Assembly (NCBI RefSeq): GCF_001559865.1
Contig: NZ_LOHE01000112.1
Location: forward strand, 62,001-126,000
Reading direction: 5' to 3'
Source: Abyssisolibacter fermentans
GTDB taxonomy: Bacteria; Bacillota; Clostridia; Tissierellales; MCWD3
Length of the DNA stretch: 64,000 nt
Made by a program: the position numbers and the translations under genes. The notes beneath the pieces are model-generated. The model saw only the letters and a list, made by a program, of their open reading frames with translations, was not told where the DNA came from and did not search any database. Below are positions 63,411 through 64,000 of this stretch, one piece after another (the first letter of the stretch is position 1; every line of letters starts with the position of its first letter).

Positions 63411-64000
63411 ATGACTATAAAAAAAACGATCCAGAAATCATTAAGTTTTATTATATTATTAATCATTATGGTTTCATGTATGGTGTGTACTATTTATGCT
63501 GAGGATAATGTTAATACAATTAATAAAATTGCCTTTATAGATGAAGGCGTAGAAAATTATAATACTTTAGTTAAAATAATTTCAGAAAAAATGCCCGTAT
63601 ATGTTATTAAAAATGATAGTGATGGCATATTACAAATAACTAATATTTTGAGTGATTATGATAGTTTAGATAGTATAGCTATTTATTCAAAAGGAATGAG
63701 TGGAGGAATTAAATTAGGAACTAGTTTTATAAATACTCATAATATAGATAGATATAAAGAGTACATGCAGAGTTGGAGTAACAGTATAACCCCAACAGCA
63801 GATATTCTATTATATGCATGTAATACTGCAAAAAGCGGTGAAGGAAAACAGTTTATAAACCAAATATCTGAAATAACAGGTGCAGATGTTGCAGCATCTA
63901 CTAATTATACAGGTACATATGGCGAAAATACAGACTGGGAGCTTGAATACTGTGCTGGAAGTGTAGAATCAGGTAAGGATTTTGATACCAAAGGTATGTA
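63411..64000 (+). CDS. Secreted DUF4347-domain protein, 5' part (runs off the window end)
   Basis: An open frame from ATG 63411 to the window end (196 codons visible), preceded by GAGGG. A signal peptide covers about residues 1-30 (hydrophobic FIILLIIMVSCMVCTIYA, then ED). The rest matches DUF4347: DSIAIYSKGMSGGIKLGTS, TPTADILLYACNTAKSGEGK and ITGADVAASTNYTG. In the family the first block is usually S-H-G. Here Lys94 replaces the His, while Cys137 in the LLYAC block is kept. DUF4347 commonly lies at the N-terminus of large surface proteins, so the gene may be long. Adjacent regulators suggest shared control. Confidence 0.82.
   Translation, partial: MTIKKTIQKSLSFIILLIIMVSCMVCTIYAEDNVNTINKIAFIDEGVENYNTLVKIISEKMPVYVIKNDSDGILQITNILSDYDSLDSIAIYSKGMSGGIKLGTSFINTHNIDRYKEYMQSWSNSITPTADILLYACNTAKSGEGKQFINQISEITGADVAASTNYTGTYGENTDWELEYCAGSVESGKDFDTKGM

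Overview
The window is very AT-rich DNA from a Gram-positive, low-GC, endospore-forming and probably anaerobic member of the Clostridia. The grounds are a PolC-type replicative polymerase, RNase Y, SpoVS, a SpoIIIE-type translocase, YlmC/YmxH and MlpA homologues, S-layer-homology anchoring, a GAAC-N4-GTTC SOS box, and an oxygen-sensitive double-cubane reductase with its activator. No rRNA, tRNA, CRISPR array, insertion sequence or prophage is visible. A closer taxonomic placement is not supported by sequence alone.

Layout. 1-9.7 kb: undecaprenyl and isoprenoid/phospholipid genes followed by the polymerase (uppS-cdsA-dxr-rseP-ispG-polC). 10.4-18.2 kb: the conserved rimP-nusA-ylxR-ylxQ-infB-rbfA-nrnA-truB-ribF-rpsO translation/transcription operon. 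18.8-29.5 kb: pnp, then an order close to B. subtilis (YlxY-type deacetylase, M16 peptidase, YlmC/YmxH, aspartate kinase, TepA), uppP and spoIIIE. 29.6-38 kb: mnmH-rimO-pgsA-cinA, recA under a textbook SOS promoter, recX behind a readthrough terminator, and rny. 38.7 kb: spoVS behind a near-perfect sigma-H promoter. 39-48 kb: accessory genes, including an MBL-fold enzyme, a methyltransferase, a GrpB-like protein, the double-cubane reductase / Se-S-carrier-like protein / ATPase activator set, an unusual 495-aa integrase-SAM-domain protein, an S51-like peptidase and an AraC regulator. 48.3-64 kb: a surface-protein region. It has a 491-aa HTH regulator divergent from a 3159-aa secreted SLH-anchored multidomain protein, a two-component system with a multi-pass sensor, and the start of a secreted DUF4347-like protein cut by the window end.

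The most unusual signal is non-coding. Many intergenic spaces hold a family of alternating imperfect palindromes (called A and B here). It forms tandem ladders at about 9.7-10.06 kb and 37.96-38.37 kb, with solo copies near 18.3, 20.95 and 36.1 kb. Copies differ by paired, compensatory changes in the stems, so the folded RNA or DNA shape appears to be maintained. Two further dispersed families are present. One has the core AACCCAGATTATTCATAG and sometimes supplies or abuts a stop codon. The other is a two-hairpin composite found near 29.5 and 60.4 kb. Other regulatory signals include a possible AUU start for rny, a GNRA-capped hairpin between the Shine-Dalgarno and start codon of recA, a switch-like rpsO leader, and terminators that contain stop codons.

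Coordinates and motifs were read by eye. Family names rest on recognised motifs and gene order. No database search or folding calculation was run.
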